Numbered from the stretch's first letter, positions 44,258-53,971 are shown. The stretch is DNA of 64,000 bases from Nostoc sp. PCC 7107 (GCF_000316625.1 NC_019676.1:2684501-2748500), one strand, 5' to 3'. Numbers and translations: made by a program. The notes: generated from the sequence alone by a model not told the origin.

Positions 44258-45594
44258 GTTTCAATCCCTAATAGGGATTAGGTGAAGTTTAAACTTCAAG
44301 GTCTGGGGTGTAGGGTTAGACCCCTCATGTTTCAATCCCTAATAGGGATTAGGTGAAGTTTAAACCCTCTGTCTGCTCTGTAATCCTTAACTACTCCATC
44401 GTTTCAATCCCTAATAGGGATTAGGTGAAGTTTAAACCATTCAGAAAGATTCCAGCTTCATCAAGACATACGTTTCAATCCCTAATAGGGATTAGGTGAA
44501 GTTTAAACGTAAAAATATTCGTCCAGTTAAATTAAATGATTCGTTTCAATCCCTAATAGGGATTAGGTGAAGTTTAAACTGACGCTGACTCACTGGCACT
44601 TGCTTGTTACCAATTTGTTTCAATCCCTAATAGGGATTAGGTGAAGTTTAAACTGCTAGAGGCTCTCCGCTTGTTGAAGGCGAAACACTTAACTGTTTCA
44701 ATCCCTAATAGGGATTAGGTGAAGTTTAAACCATTTTCTTGATTATTCATTATCTAATCCTTAAGGTTTCAATCCCTAATAGGGATTAGGTGAAGTTTAA
44801 ACCCAATGGTTTGAGTCGGTTTCTTTAGGGTTTACAGTTTCAATCCCTAATAGGGATTAGGTGAAGTTTAAACATTTATTGTAAATCCTGGAATAAATAG
44901 GCGAAGAAAGTTTCAATCCCTAATAGGGATTAGGTGAAGTTTAAACGCTGACTCACTGGCACTTGCTTGTTACCAATTTGTTTCAATCCCTAATAGGGAT
45001 TAGGTGAAGTTTAAACCTTAGTAATCAAAAATGTAATCAAAGGATGAACCAGTTTCAATCCCTAATAGGGATTAGGTGAAGTTTAAACTTGATAAGTAAA
45101 CTAAAACCGAAAGTAGCAACGAGCGTTTCAATCCCTAATAGGGATTAGGTGAAGTTTAAACTGATTATCAACCTTCATCCTCTGATATTGATGGTGTTTC
45201 AATCCCTAATAGGGATTAGGTGAAGTTTAAACTACTAATATTCCTGATTCTGATGCTGATGGTGATGGTGTTCCTGTTTCAATCCCTAATAGGGATTAGG
45301 TGAAGTTTAAACCTGTTTTTCAGATTGAGCGATAAACAATACATACTGTTTCAATCCCTAATAGGGATTAGGTGAAGTTTAAACCCTGATTCTGATGCTG
45401 ATGGTGATGGTGTTCCTGTTTCAATCCCTAATAGGGATTAGGTGAAGTTTAAACTTCAACCGTTCTTCTTGGGAGCAGCTTACTGAGCGTTTCAATCCCT
45501 AATAGGGATTAGGTGAAGTTTAAACTTTAAAGCAAATCGAAAACCACAAACAGTAGTGTTTCAATCCCTAATAGGGATTAGGTGAAGTTTAAAC
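44258..45594 (-). CRISPR. CRISPR array, 19 repeats / 18 spacers, no adjacent cas genes
   Basis: Nineteen apparently identical 37-bp repeats begin GTTTCAATCCC and end GAAGTTTAAAC on the plus strand; read on the minus strand they end ATTGAAAC, the usual 3' tag. Repeats start at 44258, 44329, 44401, 44472, 44543, 44617, 44695, 44766, 44837, 44910, 44980, 45052, 45125, 45196, 45276, 45348, 45418, 45489 and 45558. Spacers are 32-43 nt. AATCCCT and AGGGATT form the internal stem. Transcription is inferred to be minus, so the leader is at 45595 onwards. Spacers 5 and 10, and 14 and 16, are length variants of each other. There are no cas genes within the window, so the array must use remote proteins. 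Confidence 0.97.
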
Positions 45595-45894
45595 TGCGGG
45601 AGCCGGAAAGGCTGTCTGTATTTAGTTTTCAAGGTTCGATTTCGCGGATGGGTTGATTTTAACACGAGTAAATGGCAGTTGATTTTAGCAAAATGGCTGA
45701 AACATAGACTGGATAAGGTGCGCGGGTGGTTTTTGTGTAATTTTCCTGCAAAAGCTTGCAGTGAAAGGAATCCAGCCATTGTCTCTCCATAGAGATTTTG
45801 TACACCTACCCATCCGCGCATTTTGAGGATTTTGTTTGCAGTTTCCAGATTCCAGACCTTTGAAAAAGTCAGGAATCTAGATATTATATTGTGA
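45595..45894 (-). promoter_or_regulatory. CRISPR leader and intergenic region
   Basis: The array is followed, on the minus strand upstream side, by a conserved-looking leader. CGCGGATGGGT (45643-45653) and ACCCATCCGCG (45808-45818) form a perfect 11-bp inverted repeat 154 bases apart. A TTTTCAAGGTT motif lies at about 45626-45636, near the first repeat. The short minus-strand frame over this region (45561-45821) runs into the repeat and is rejected as a gene. Confidence 0.65.
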
Positions 45895-47379
45895 TCAATT
45901 TGTCGCTTGTGAAGGCGAACCGGGAATTGTTACATCTATGGGTGTTACTTGTTTTGCCAAACCTGTTAATGGCGGTTTAATGGTAGTTTGATTGCCAACA
46001 ACTAGAGTTACTAAGTTTTCTGGTTTGAGATATTGCTTGGCTACCCGTTGCACATCGGCGGCTGTGGTGGCGGCGACGGCTTTTTGATAACGAAACAAAA
46101 AGTCTGATGGGTAGCCGTAATATTCATATCGCATTAACCGCGATAAGGTTTGACCAGGGTCTTGAAAGTTGAATACAAAAGAATTGAGGGTAGATTCTTT
46201 GGCAAAGGCTAGTTCTTTAGCTGTGACTGGTTGAGCTTGGATGCGTTTAATTTCGGTTTGTAAGGATTTGACGAACTGAACTGTAGCATCAGAACGGGTT
46301 TGTCCACCAGCTAAAAACATCCCAGGGTAATCAAAGCGGGGACTCCAGTAACCATATACAGAGTAAGCTAAACCTTGGCGCGATCGCACTTCATTAAATA
46401 ACCTTCCCCCAAACCCATTTAATACGCCATTCAAGACATCGAGTGGTGCATAGTCTGGGCTGTCGAATCTACCACCTAAATGGCCAATGAGTACGCTACT
46501 TTGAGTTAACTGTGGCTGATTGACAAAAAATACTCCGCCTTGATTGGCTGCTGCTACTTCTGGTAATTTGGGTTGGGTGATTTTCGGGTTGCGTTGCCAA
46601 TTACCTAATTTAGCTTGAATGAGCGATCGCATTTTTTTACTATCAAAATCTCCCACAATGCCCAAAATCATATTATTGGGGTGAAAGTATTGCTGATAGA
46701 ACTGGACTAAATCGTCACGGTTAATTTGATCCAATGTGGCATATTCTACAGTCCGCGCATAAGGACTGGCTTTGCCATAAACCAATTTCTTGAATTCTCG
46801 ACTAGCAATACTATTAGGATCATCATTGCGTCGAGCAATTCCGCCTTTTGCCTGTGTTTTGGCTAAATCTAGCTGATTTTGGGCAAACACTGGTTCGCGT
46901 AACACTTCGGCAAACAGTCCAAATACTGTTTCTAAATTTTCACTCAATGCGTCAAAACTAGCATTACCTGAACCTTCACCAATACTAGTTTCTACCGATG
47001 CCGCCCGCTGTTCTAATATTTCATTGAGTTCATCGGGTGAATGCTTTTTCGTTCCCCCAGTCCGCATGACTGCACCTGTTAAACCAGCTAACCCAATTTT
47101 TTCGCCTGGTTCCCAACGGCTACCTGTACGTAACAAAGCTGAACCACTGACTAACGGTAGTTCATGATCTTCGACTAAATACACAACCAGGCCGTTTTGT
47201 AAAACAAATCTCTCATATTTGGGTAATTTGACCGCCGGTAAAGCGGGTAGTTTTAACTCAGTGTAATGCTTGGCTGTTGTTGTCGCCGCTAAAGAAAAGT
47301 CAAAAGTCAAAAGTAAAAAGGCAAAGGCAAACATGACAACATAAATTAACCTTCTAGCATTTGATATTTTGAATTTCAT
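45895..47379 (-). CDS. M16-family peptidase-like protein, non-catalytic subunit
   Basis: About 494 residues from the ATG at 47379 (MKFKISNARRLIYVVM), with a signal peptide. Two M16 domains are visible, including ARTVEYATLDQINRDDLVQF and LNGVLNGFGGRLFNEVRSRQ. At the zinc site the segment reads GLAGLTGAVMRTGGT instead of HxxEH, so it lacks the catalytic His/Glu set and is probably the partner of the upstream gene. The Arg/Tyr pair typical of the non-catalytic subunit is present in LAYSVYGYWSPRFDYPG. The signal peptide is partly encoded by a heptamer tract (47296-47335). Periplasmic, likely in a heterodimer. Confidence 0.88.
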   Translation of the reverse strand: MKFKISNARRLIYVVMFAFAFLLLTFDFSLAATTTAKHYTELKLPALPAVKLPKYERFVLQNGLVVYLVEDHELPLVSGSALLRTGSRWEPGEKIGLAGLTGAVMRTGGTKKHSPDELNEILEQRAASVETSIGEGSGNASFDALSENLETVFGLFAEVLREPVFAQNQLDLAKTQAKGGIARRNDDPNSIASREFKKLVYGKASPYARTVEYATLDQINRDDLVQFYQQYFHPNNMILGIVGDFDSKKMRSLIQAKLGNWQRNPKITQPKLPEVAAANQGGVFFVNQPQLTQSSVLIGHLGGRFDSPDYAPLDVLNGVLNGFGGRLFNEVRSRQGLAYSVYGYWSPRFDYPGMFLAGGQTRSDATVQFVKSLQTEIKRIQAQPVTAKELAFAKESTLNSFVFNFQDPGQTLSRLMRYEYYGYPSDFLFRYQKAVAATTAADVQRVAKQYLKPENLVTLVVGNQTTIKPPLTGLAKQVTPIDVTIPGSPSQATN

Positions 47380-47470
47380 TGACTTCTTACCCCTATATCT
47401 GTGCATATCTCTTCTCTTCCTACCCTATGGGAAGCCGCTATCGCGTCTAAGCGCCCTCTGCGGTTCGTTA

Positions 47471-49102
47471 TCAAGCTTTTTTCGACAACAACTTACCAAT
47501 AGTGCGATTTTCGGCTGTAAACGCTGCTTTTGCGACTCGTTGAATATCAGTTGGAGTTACCGCTGCAATTTCATCTAATTGCTTGAACAAGTTTTGCCAA
47601 TCACCTGTTTTCACTTCGTATTCTAGTAATAGCTGTGCCATACCTGTATTAGAATCCAGGCTGCGTAATAAATCTGCTCTGGCTTGGGTTTTGACACGCT
47701 GTAATTCAACTGCTGTGACTGGTTGAGTTTTCAAGTTGTCTATTTCTTGGCGTAAACCCTTAGCTAACTCATCAACACTGTTGCCGGGAGCAGTCAGGGC
47801 ATAAAATAGCATCAAGTTAGGGTACTTATCGCCGGGAAAACCACTATAACCTTGGGCTGTCAGGGCTAATTGTTGTTTTTCTACCAGGGATTTATATAAC
47901 CTAGAAGTGCGTCCTTCACTCAGCAGTCGGCTGATAATTTCATAGACGGCGTTATCTGGATGTTTAATTGCCGGACGGTGATAACCTTCTAAATACCAAG
48001 GTTGAGAAGCTAGTTCTAAAGTTACTTGGCGCGTTTCGGTTTGCTTGGGTTCTACAGGAATTTGAGATTGGGGTTTAGCTTTGGCTTGGAAGCGTCCAAA
48101 GTAAATTTGTGCGAGTCGTTTAACTTCGTTGGGGTTAACATCACCGACAATAGCGATCGCTAGATTATTTGGTGCATAGTAAGTATCAAAGAATTTCTGC
48201 ACGTCTTCTGGTGTCAGGTTGCGGATATCTTCGTCATAACCAATGACTGGCCTTCTGTAAGGATGAACTTTGTACGCCGCATCAATGAATTTCTCAATCA
48301 TTAAACCGATAGGCGAATTCTCCACCCGTAAGCGCCGTTCTTCCAAAATTACATCTTTTTCTTTAAAAAACTCCCGACTGAGTACAGGCTCAAGAAATCT
48401 CTCCGACTCCAGGGACATCCAAAGTTCTAATTTATTGGATGGAAAACTGTAAAAATAACGGGTGGCTTCTGTGGAAGTATTGGCATTTAAACCTACGCCT
48501 CCCGCTTGTTCGACAATTTGCCCCATTTCGTTTTGCTTGACTAGCTTACCCGCTTGGGCTTCTACTTGCTTAAACTCGGCTTGCAACCGCGCTACTTCGT
48601 CTTTTTTACCATCCGCCTTAGCTGTTCTAATTTGATTATCTAACTGCTCTAAGCGTTCCAGTAGGGGTTTTTCTGCCTTGTAATCTGTTGTACCAATGCG
48701 TTGCGTACCTTTAAAAGCTAAATGTTCTAGAAAGTGTGCCACACCTGTTTTTTTGTCTGGCTCATCCACACCACCAACATCAGCGTAGGTCAGGAATGAT
48801 ACTACTGGTGCTTGATGGCGTTCTAAAACAATGAACTTCATCCCATTGTCTAGCTGAAACTTCGTCAGTTGTTTAACTACCCGATCTAAATAAGGCTGAA
48901 TTGAACTTTGATCGGGTGCTTTGCTGGGTTGGACTGTGCGTGGAGGAGGTGGCGCAGTTTGAGTTTGCGCCAAAGCCATTTCTGGTAGAGAACCAGAAAC
49001 TAAAATGGCGATCGCAAAATATGTCATAAACAGCCGCAACAGTTTTAGCGATCGCTGGATTGACCAATTGAAAACTGTGCTAAGGCTACGGAAATGATTC
49101 AT
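47471..49102 (-). CDS. M16-family zinc peptidase, catalytic subunit
   Basis: About 543 residues from the ATG at 49102 (MNHFRSLSTVFNWSIQRS). A signal peptide or anchor (LFMTYFAIAILVSGSLPEMALA) precedes the catalytic domain. The inverted zinc motif is GVAHFLEHLAFKGT (His123, Glu126, His127). A long helical insertion with many Lys/Glu/Gln (about residues 145-185) follows. The second M16 domain is C-terminal. The downstream gene encodes the inactive partner with a gap of 91 bases. Such pairs process peptides or quality-control proteins in the periplasm; the substrate is unknown. Confidence 0.92.
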   Translation of the reverse strand: MNHFRSLSTVFNWSIQRSLKLLRLFMTYFAIAILVSGSLPEMALAQTQTAPPPPRTVQPSKAPDQSSIQPYLDRVVKQLTKFQLDNGMKFIVLERHQAPVVSFLTYADVGGVDEPDKKTGVAHFLEHLAFKGTQRIGTTDYKAEKPLLERLEQLDNQIRTAKADGKKDEVARLQAEFKQVEAQAGKLVKQNEMGQIVEQAGGVGLNANTSTEATRYFYSFPSNKLELWMSLESERFLEPVLSREFFKEKDVILEERRLRVENSPIGLMIEKFIDAAYKVHPYRRPVIGYDEDIRNLTPEDVQKFFDTYYAPNNLAIAIVGDVNPNEVKRLAQIYFGRFQAKAKPQSQIPVEPKQTETRQVTLELASQPWYLEGYHRPAIKHPDNAVYEIISRLLSEGRTSRLYKSLVEKQQLALTAQGYSGFPGDKYPNLMLFYALTAPGNSVDELAKGLRQEIDNLKTQPVTAVELQRVKTQARADLLRSLDSNTGMAQLLLEYEVKTGDWQNLFKQLDEIAAVTPTDIQRVAKAAFTAENRTIGKLLSKKA

Positions 49103-49328
49103 AAGCAATAATTGGTTGAAGTATGAAGTCTGAAGTCTGAAGTCGGAAAAATAAATTTCATCTTCATCTTTGACACTTCAGACTTGTGTTGTCAAATTTC
49201 CCTACCTGAGAAACAGGTGACTAATTCGGCAGGGCGTTAATCTTGTATTAAGCTTTCCGTTCTTTTTGTATTCGACGTTAGACAATAAATGCTACCAGTC
49301 GCGTTCGGGAAATCACACCGTAACTGTT

Positions 49329-49943
49329 ATGCGAGTTTTTAATTCTCCCCCACCCTCAGAAGCACAAACACGTACCCGTATTTTACAAGCGGCCAGGCGG
49401 CTGTTTGCGTCTCAAGGATTTGATGGCACTACAACCCGTGACTTAGCGCAAACAGCCGGAGTTGCTGAAGGTACATTATTTCGGCATTTTTCCAATAAAA
49501 AAGCTATTTTGGTGGAGGTAGCCACGAGTGGCTGGGTGGAGATTTTAACAGATTTACTGACGGAATTGAGCGAAATGGGCAGCTATAAGGCTATAGCTCA
49601 AGTGATGCGCCGGAGGATGTGGAATTTCCAGAAAAACGCTGATTTAATGCGGGTGTGTTTTATGGAGGTGCAGTTTCATCCTGATTTACGCGATCGCATT
49701 CAAATAGAAGTCATTAATAAAATGACAGATGTGGCTGAAGCATTCTTTCAAACAGCTATGGATAAAGGTATCTATCGCCAAACCGATGCCAAACTTGTGG
49801 CGAAAGTGTTTTTGGGAATGTTTGCGATCGCTGGTTTTTCTAACAACACCCTCATGGAACCCGATGCTTCTCCTCAAGAAATGCAAAAAATGGCCGAAGG
49901 ACTCGCTGATATCTTCCTCAATGGAGTGTTGGTAAAAGAGTAG
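49329..49943 (+). CDS. TetR/AcrR-family transcription regulator
   Basis: Regulator of 204 residues from the ATG at 49329 (MRVFNSPPPSEAQTRTRILQ); an in-frame TTG at 49266 is the longer alternative. The HTH is FDGTTTRDLAQTAGVAEGTL followed by FRHFSNKKAIL, typical TetR. The ligand domain is C-terminal and not specific. It is divergent from the M16 pair, so it could control these genes. No operator palindrome was identified. Confidence 0.9.
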   Translation: MRVFNSPPPSEAQTRTRILQAARRLFASQGFDGTTTRDLAQTAGVAEGTLFRHFSNKKAILVEVATSGWVEILTDLLTELSEMGSYKAIAQVMRRRMWNFQKNADLMRVCFMEVQFHPDLRDRIQIEVINKMTDVAEAFFQTAMDKGIYRQTDAKLVAKVFLGMFAIAGFSNNTLMEPDASPQEMQKMAEGLADIFLNGVLVKE

Positions 49944-49970
49944 GACAGGGGAGAATACCTGATTAACAAC

Positions 49971-50423
49971 TCAGCACTCAACACTCAGCACTGTCTTAGC
50001 TTGCTGATTCCATTGCTGGACTAACTCAATTGATGGACACAAATCGCGTCGTTGCAAAGTTGCGACTTGCAAACGCATAATTTGTCGGTGCAATCTGTGG
50101 CTAGGAGTTTCGGCTAATTGGGCAACGGAAGCGATGCCTGCATGAAGCAACAAACCACAATATTGTGTGCCAACAGTAGGAATTCGAGATAAATCAGCTA
50201 AAGCTAACCATTTGTTTACATACTGAAGATGAACTTGTAATTTACTAGCTAAAGCTACCCTAGCTTCTAAAGTTTTACCTTGGTTAAACAGACTCCTGGT
50301 AGTTTTAATTCCGCAAACTTGCAGTTGCGATTGTTCTTCTTGACTCAATCCTGGTAATTGTTCAATCGGCCAGTCACCAGATTGAATCCGACTTCGGCTT
50401 TTATCCGTAGGTTTAGCAGACAT
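49971..50423 (-). CDS. DUF4332 domain protein
   Basis: Small protein of 150 residues with helix-hairpin-helix-like repeats, as in DUF4332: IEQLPGLSQEEQSQLQVCGI and LADLSRIPTVGTQYCGLLLH followed by GIASVAQLAE. Such repeats bind DNA non-specifically in other proteins, but DUF4332 has no proven function. The gene is alone. It is short on hydrophobic segments, so it should be cytoplasmic. Confidence 0.85.
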   Translation of the reverse strand: MSAKPTDKSRSRIQSGDWPIEQLPGLSQEEQSQLQVCGIKTTRSLFNQGKTLEARVALASKLQVHLQYVNKWLALADLSRIPTVGTQYCGLLLHAGIASVAQLAETPSHRLHRQIMRLQVATLQRRDLCPSIELVQQWNQQAKTVLSVEC

Positions 50424-50603
50424 TTTGGAAAAATAAAATATAGACTTAACTTTAACTATTGTGACTTTAACAGAGGATTCAGCCGTAGAAGTAATGTTGG
50501 GGTGCGTTAGGCGCTGAAGTAATTTGGTTTGTGAGAAAGCATATAAAAATATGCGCCTAACACACCTTAATGAACTAAATTTATCCTCAGCACTTTACTA
50601 TAC

Positions 50604-51185
50604 TCATTTTTTCCCCAGATTCCGCTTCATTGCGTCTAACTCATCTTCTGTTTCCCAGCGGCGGAACTTTTCTTCTAAGTCATCAAAACTATTAGCAGAA
50701 CTTTGAGGTGAATTTGTCCAACCATTAGTTTCTATGCGTTGTTGCTGGGCTTGAGCTTGAGCGCGTGCTGTTTGTGCTTGTGCGGCTTTTGCTTGAACTT
50801 CTTGTCGCCGCACTTGAATTTTCCCTAATAATTCTTGAGATTGATTCAGGCGTTCTTTCAAGCCTTGCATGTGTCCCCATTTCTGGTTTCCTTCCCGCAG
50901 TAAGGCTGCTTCTCGTTCTTGGGCGGCGGCGACTAAATCTTGTCTACCACCATCTTTAGCTTTTTGTACCCGAATGTGCCAACGCTGAATTTCTTGGGCA
51001 GTGGAGAGAATGTCGTCTTGCGATCGCTTTTCTTGGACTTGTAAATCTGCTATCAACTTTAAAGTATCTTCTTCTTGCTGACGTAGTTGTTCTAACAGCG
51101 CCTCTAACTCCAAATGTGGATTATTCCGCAAGAATTCTTCTAAACGATTTTCTAAAAACCGACTCAAATCATCAAATAAGCCCAC
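50604..51185 (-). CDS. TIGR04376-family coiled-coil protein
   Basis: Cyanobacterial family of about 194 residues starting at a GTG at 51185 (VGLFDDLSRFLENRLEEFLR), with GGAG nine bases upstream. Longer in-frame starts to 51269 lack similarity. Coiled coil at about residues 30-150, with Gln/Ala/Lys runs (AKAAQAQTARAQAQAQQQ), then a C-terminal motif SFDDLEEKFRRWETEDELDA. It resembles PspA/IM30-type proteins in overall style. Function unknown. Confidence 0.85.
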   Translation of the reverse strand: MGLFDDLSRFLENRLEEFLRNNPHLELEALLEQLRQQEEDTLKLIADLQVQEKRSQDDILSTAQEIQRWHIRVQKAKDGGRQDLVAAAQEREAALLREGNQKWGHMQGLKERLNQSQELLGKIQVRRQEVQAKAAQAQTARAQAQAQQQRIETNGWTNSPQSSANSFDDLEEKFRRWETEDELDAMKRNLGKK

Positions 51186-51526
51186 TGCCAGAACTCCAGG
51201 GTTGGGTGTAACTATTTTATTGTAGTAATTATCAACGCAGACGAAAATTCGTCTTTTAAATGGTTTCATCAGTCAATAGTCGTGATGAACTGCATACCCT
51301 AGAAAAAATGGCAGCAGGCAGAAGAGCGAATAATTTTTAACTCAGTATTTATTCCTCAAATATCAATGTCATAAATTACACATAATTTTTAAACCTATCT
51401 TGCTTCCAGCCATTTTTAAAGTCATTCAGATATTTTGTTGAAAGTCAGGTAAAGCTGTGATTATCAATGATTGATTGGGAACTTTAACAATAGGTTTATG
51501 GTTATTATTAATACATTGCTTAATAT

Positions 51527-53971
51527 ATGAAGCTTTGGAGAAAGTCTGAATCAAGTCCATTAGAATGTGATACTAAAAACAATTACTCCCGAAATTTACT
51601 GCTTAGGTTTGTTCTAGGCGGCACTACAATTGTTGTCAGTATAGCGGCTTATTGCACCTATCTAGCAGCCCGCAACCTGGCGTTAGCCGATTTGCAACAA
51701 AGCGCATTTCAACAGGTGCAAAGAGGAGTTGATGAAATTGAAGAGTGGTTACATGTCCGCAACGTAGAAGTACAAACCCTGGCAAATACTTCAACTGTAC
51801 GCTCTTTAGATTGGTCTGTAGCATATCCATATTTACAGAAAGAAGTCAAGCGGATCAATGAATTTTTCTTTTTCCAAATAGTTACCCCAAATGGTTCTTT
51901 TTCTAATACTCAAGTTGGTCGGTCAAATAAGAATATCAAGGATCGAGACTTCTTTCAAAAAGCACTAGCAGGACAAAGCAACATTTCCGATCCCTTGATT
52001 AGCCGTTCTACAGGAATTCCCTTAATTGCGATCGCCACGCCAATCTATGGCAATTCTCAGGCTAATGGTTCACCAATTGGTGTTTTCCACGGCAATGTGA
52101 AAGTTGATCGGATTAATAAGGTTGTTAACTCCCTACGCTACGGCAATAACAGCTATGCTTTCGCCCTAAATTCTCAAGGACAGGCGATCGTCCATCCTAA
52201 CGCAGCCTTAATGTCAACGGTAGAAAAACCTGCGCCCAGCCTGCTAAAAATTGCAGATCGCAATTTAAATGCGATCGCCCAGCAGATGGTAAACAAACAA
52301 CAGGGAATTCAGTTGTTGGAAATTGACGGGACTAAAAAATATGTTGCATATATTCCCTTGCAAGAAGCGAATTGGTCTTTGGCTTTGGTAATTCCCCGCG
52401 AAAATATTGAATCTCGCTTGCAATTCCTGGATTTGATCGCCCTGATTGTCGCCGGACTAACAGTCACCATGATTACTGTTTTGTGGCGAGTGCAAGCATT
52501 TGAACAAGCGCAACTCAAAAAATCTCAAACTGCTGCTGAAACCGCAAACCTCGCCAAAAGCGAATTTTTAGCTAACATGAGTCATGAACTGCGAACACCC
52601 TTAAACGGCATTTTGGGTTGCGCCCAAATTTTGCTGCGTTCCCAAGGTTTAGCAGAAAAAGAACAATATCACGTCAACATTATTGAACAATGTGGTTCTC
52701 ATTTGTTGACCTTAATTAATGACATCTTAGATCTCTCGAAAATCGAAGCCAGAAAACTAGAACTACATCCCCATGATGTGCATTTTCCGTCTTTTCTTCA
52801 GGGAATTGCCGAAATTGCTCAAATTCGGGCAGAACAAAAGGGGATTTTGTTTGTTTATGAAACTACAAATGATCTACCCACAGCCATTCATATCGATGTT
52901 AAAAGGTTGCGTCAGGTATTGTTAAACCTGTTGGGAAACGCCATTAAGTTTACTGATGAAGGTAAAGTTACTTTTAAAATTGAGGCGATCGCGCAACTTG
53001 ACTCTCATGGACAAACACAGAAATATTCCATTCACTGTTCTATCAAAGATACAGGAATTGGCATAGCACCAGCAGAACTAAATAAGATTTTCTTACCATT
53101 TGAGCAAGTAGGTGAAAAAAAGCGTCAGACCGAAGGTACAGGGTTGGGTTTAGCCATTACTCGCCAGTTAGTACAGATGATGGGTAGTGATATCCATGTT
53201 AAAAGTCAGGTTGGTGAGGGTAGCACTTTCTGGTTTGAGTTAGAAATGCCAACAGCCAGCGAATGGGTAAAATCAGCGATGGCTGCATCAACAAAACAAA
53301 TCCTTGGCTTTGAAGATAGTCCTCGCACAATTTTGATGGTAGATGATCGCTGGGAGAATCGCACAGTCATCACAAACTTGCTGCAACCACTAGGCTTTAA
53401 CGTAGTTGAAGCTAACAACGGTCAGGAAGGTTTAGCAAAAGCGATCGCCATCAAACCAGATTTGGTCATTACAGACCTACTAATGCCAGAAATGGATGGG
53501 TTTGAATTGATTCACAGTCTACGTTGCACCCCAGAAATCCAAGATGTCAAAATTATCGTTTCTTCTGCTAGTGTCTTTGAAACTGACCAAAATCGCAGTC
53601 TCCAAGCAGGTGGTAACGACTTTCTCAGCAAACCTGTACAAGTAGATGAATTACTCAATCAATTAGAAAAGCATTTAAATTTGACATGGATTTATCAACA
53701 GTCTCAGTCTGAGAGACAAGTAACCAATAAATTAGCTACAGTTAATATTCCATCAGATTCCTTAATTCCTCCTCCTCCCGAAGTATTGCAAGAACTCATC
53801 ACATTAGCGAAGAAAGGTAACTTCAATGCCATCCTCAAGTGGGCTGATCAACTGGAGGCTTCAGAACCAAATTTTGCTAACTTTGCTAATCAACTGAGAC
53901 AACTAGCAAGGCAATTTGATGAAGATAGCCTGATCAGTTTTTTGAATCAAAATGAGGTAGAAACAAGATGA
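51527..53971 (+). CDS. Hybrid sensor histidine kinase with dCache/PDC sensor
   Basis: Large membrane kinase of 814 residues. TM1 is near residues 26-48 and TM2 near 298-318, enclosing a periplasmic PDC/Cache-type domain. HisKA follows with MSHELRTPLNGILGCAQIL (phospho-acceptor His353), then HATPase motifs (VLLNLLGNAIKFTDEGKV, TGLGLAITRQLV) and a receiver domain with LVITDLLMPEMDG (Asp650). A C-terminal alpha-helical extension (residues 735-814) may be an Hpt-like or regulatory segment without an obvious His. The stop overlaps the start of the next gene (ATGA), so the two are coupled. Confidence 0.93.
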   Translation: MKLWRKSESSPLECDTKNNYSRNLLLRFVLGGTTIVVSIAAYCTYLAARNLALADLQQSAFQQVQRGVDEIEEWLHVRNVEVQTLANTSTVRSLDWSVAYPYLQKEVKRINEFFFFQIVTPNGSFSNTQVGRSNKNIKDRDFFQKALAGQSNISDPLISRSTGIPLIAIATPIYGNSQANGSPIGVFHGNVKVDRINKVVNSLRYGNNSYAFALNSQGQAIVHPNAALMSTVEKPAPSLLKIADRNLNAIAQQMVNKQQGIQLLEIDGTKKYVAYIPLQEANWSLALVIPRENIESRLQFLDLIALIVAGLTVTMITVLWRVQAFEQAQLKKSQTAAETANLAKSEFLANMSHELRTPLNGILGCAQILLRSQGLAEKEQYHVNIIEQCGSHLLTLINDILDLSKIEARKLELHPHDVHFPSFLQGIAEIAQIRAEQKGILFVYETTNDLPTAIHIDVKRLRQVLLNLLGNAIKFTDEGKVTFKIEAIAQLDSHGQTQKYSIHCSIKDTGIGIAPAELNKIFLPFEQVGEKKRQTEGTGLGLAITRQLVQMMGSDIHVKSQVGEGSTFWFELEMPTASEWVKSAMAASTKQILGFEDSPRTILMVDDRWENRTVITNLLQPLGFNVVEANNGQEGLAKAIAIKPDLVITDLLMPEMDGFELIHSLRCTPEIQDVKIIVSSASVFETDQNRSLQAGGNDFLSKPVQVDELLNQLEKHLNLTWIYQQSQSERQVTNKLATVNIPSDSLIPPPPEVLQELITLAKKGNFNAILKWADQLEASEPNFANFANQLRQLARQFDEDSLISFLNQNEVETR

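Noticed and set aside
45620-45660. Possible tRNA-like GGTTCGATT loop in the CRISPR leader
   Set aside because: No acceptor stem, D-arm or anticodon arm could be built around it.
45561-45821. Minus-strand frame in the CRISPR leader
   Set aside because: It ends inside the last CRISPR repeat and covers the leader; no protein features.
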